Assembly: GCA_044361365.1 (NCBI GenBank)
Contig: JBIKIW010000059.1
Location: 1-7,122, forward strand
Source: JBIKIW01 sp044361365
Lineage (GTDB): Bacteria > Patescibacteriota > JACMRA01
Direction of reading: 5' to 3'
DNA: 7,122 nt
The notes under the pieces are model-generated. The model was not told the DNA's origin and searched no databases. It saw nothing but the letters and a program-made list of their open reading frames with translations. The number at the start of each line of letters is the position of its first letter. Positions within the stretch are counted from its first letter, which is position 1. Made by a program: the position numbers and the translations under genes. Positions 7,019 to 7,122 of the stretch are shown one piece after another.

Positions 7019-7122
7019 TTAATTTGAAATACTTTTCAGGTATTTAATATAGATTTTGATAATATGGAGCAAATCTGTCTCTAAGTCAAATACATATTTC
7101 TCTAAATCTTTTTTTGATTGAG
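7019..7122 (-). CDS. C-terminal tail of an unidentified protein (partial, N-terminus beyond window)
   Basis: The frame is open from the right window edge (first full codon at 7120) to TAA at 7021-7019, giving 33 residues. It includes DLEKYVFDLETDLLHIIK and ends in KYLKSISN. The composition is helical and charged, with regular Leu/Ile spacing. I do not recognise the family, and the tail is too short to name. It does not match the missing N-terminal half of the neighbouring transposase remnant, which should contain an H-x-H motif. It may be a truncated gene interrupted by the transposase insertion, or an intact gene ending here. The reality of the gene itself is moderate. Confidence 0.45.
   Translation of the reverse strand, partial: QSKKDLEKYVFDLETDLLHIIKIYIKYLKSISN

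Overview
The window is AT-rich bacterial DNA, roughly 40% G+C by eye. It is dominated by one giant gene on the minus strand. The reading frame opens with ATG at 6520-6518 and runs without a stop to base 1, so the gene leaves the left edge of the window. At least 2,173 codons are present and the C-terminus is missing. TGA never occurs in this frame, so the standard stop code fits and recoding of TGA (as in Gracilibacteria/Absconditabacteria) is not supported. The organism cannot be fixed from this window. The combination of AT-rich DNA, a huge secreted Ig-like protein, a degraded REP-type (IS200-like) transposase and short simple repeats would fit an uncultivated bacterium such as a member of the Patescibacteria/CPR, but that is an inference.

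The giant protein has a signal peptide (residues 1-41), an N-terminal DNRLRE-type beta-sandwich (about 43-221), and a long series of Ig/FN3-like modules. These are marked by linker motifs such as VDTTAP, MDATAP, IDTQAP and VDNRTP and by D-x-AGN-type turns. A FlgD-like Ig domain (about 1044-1122) and one short helical insert (about 1278-1318) interrupt the series. All 26 cysteines before the last 50 visible residues fall into 13 consecutive close pairs, about one pair per module, which suggests disulfide-stapled modules outside the cell. The most likely role is a cell-surface or secreted adhesin, stalk or carbohydrate-binding protein. No catalytic domain is visible.

Upstream of the giant gene (6521-6790) lies a non-coding stretch of 270 bases with an AGTGAAAA repeat cluster and an imperfect inverted repeat. 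Beyond it is the C-terminal remnant of a REP-associated/IS200-like (Y1) transposase (6791-6985). At the right edge is the C-terminal tail of an unidentified gene (7019-7122). All supported genes are on the minus strand. The plus strand holds no convincing gene: its open frames are antisense shadows of the giant gene. The right end looks like a site of past insertion and decay next to the giant surface-protein gene.
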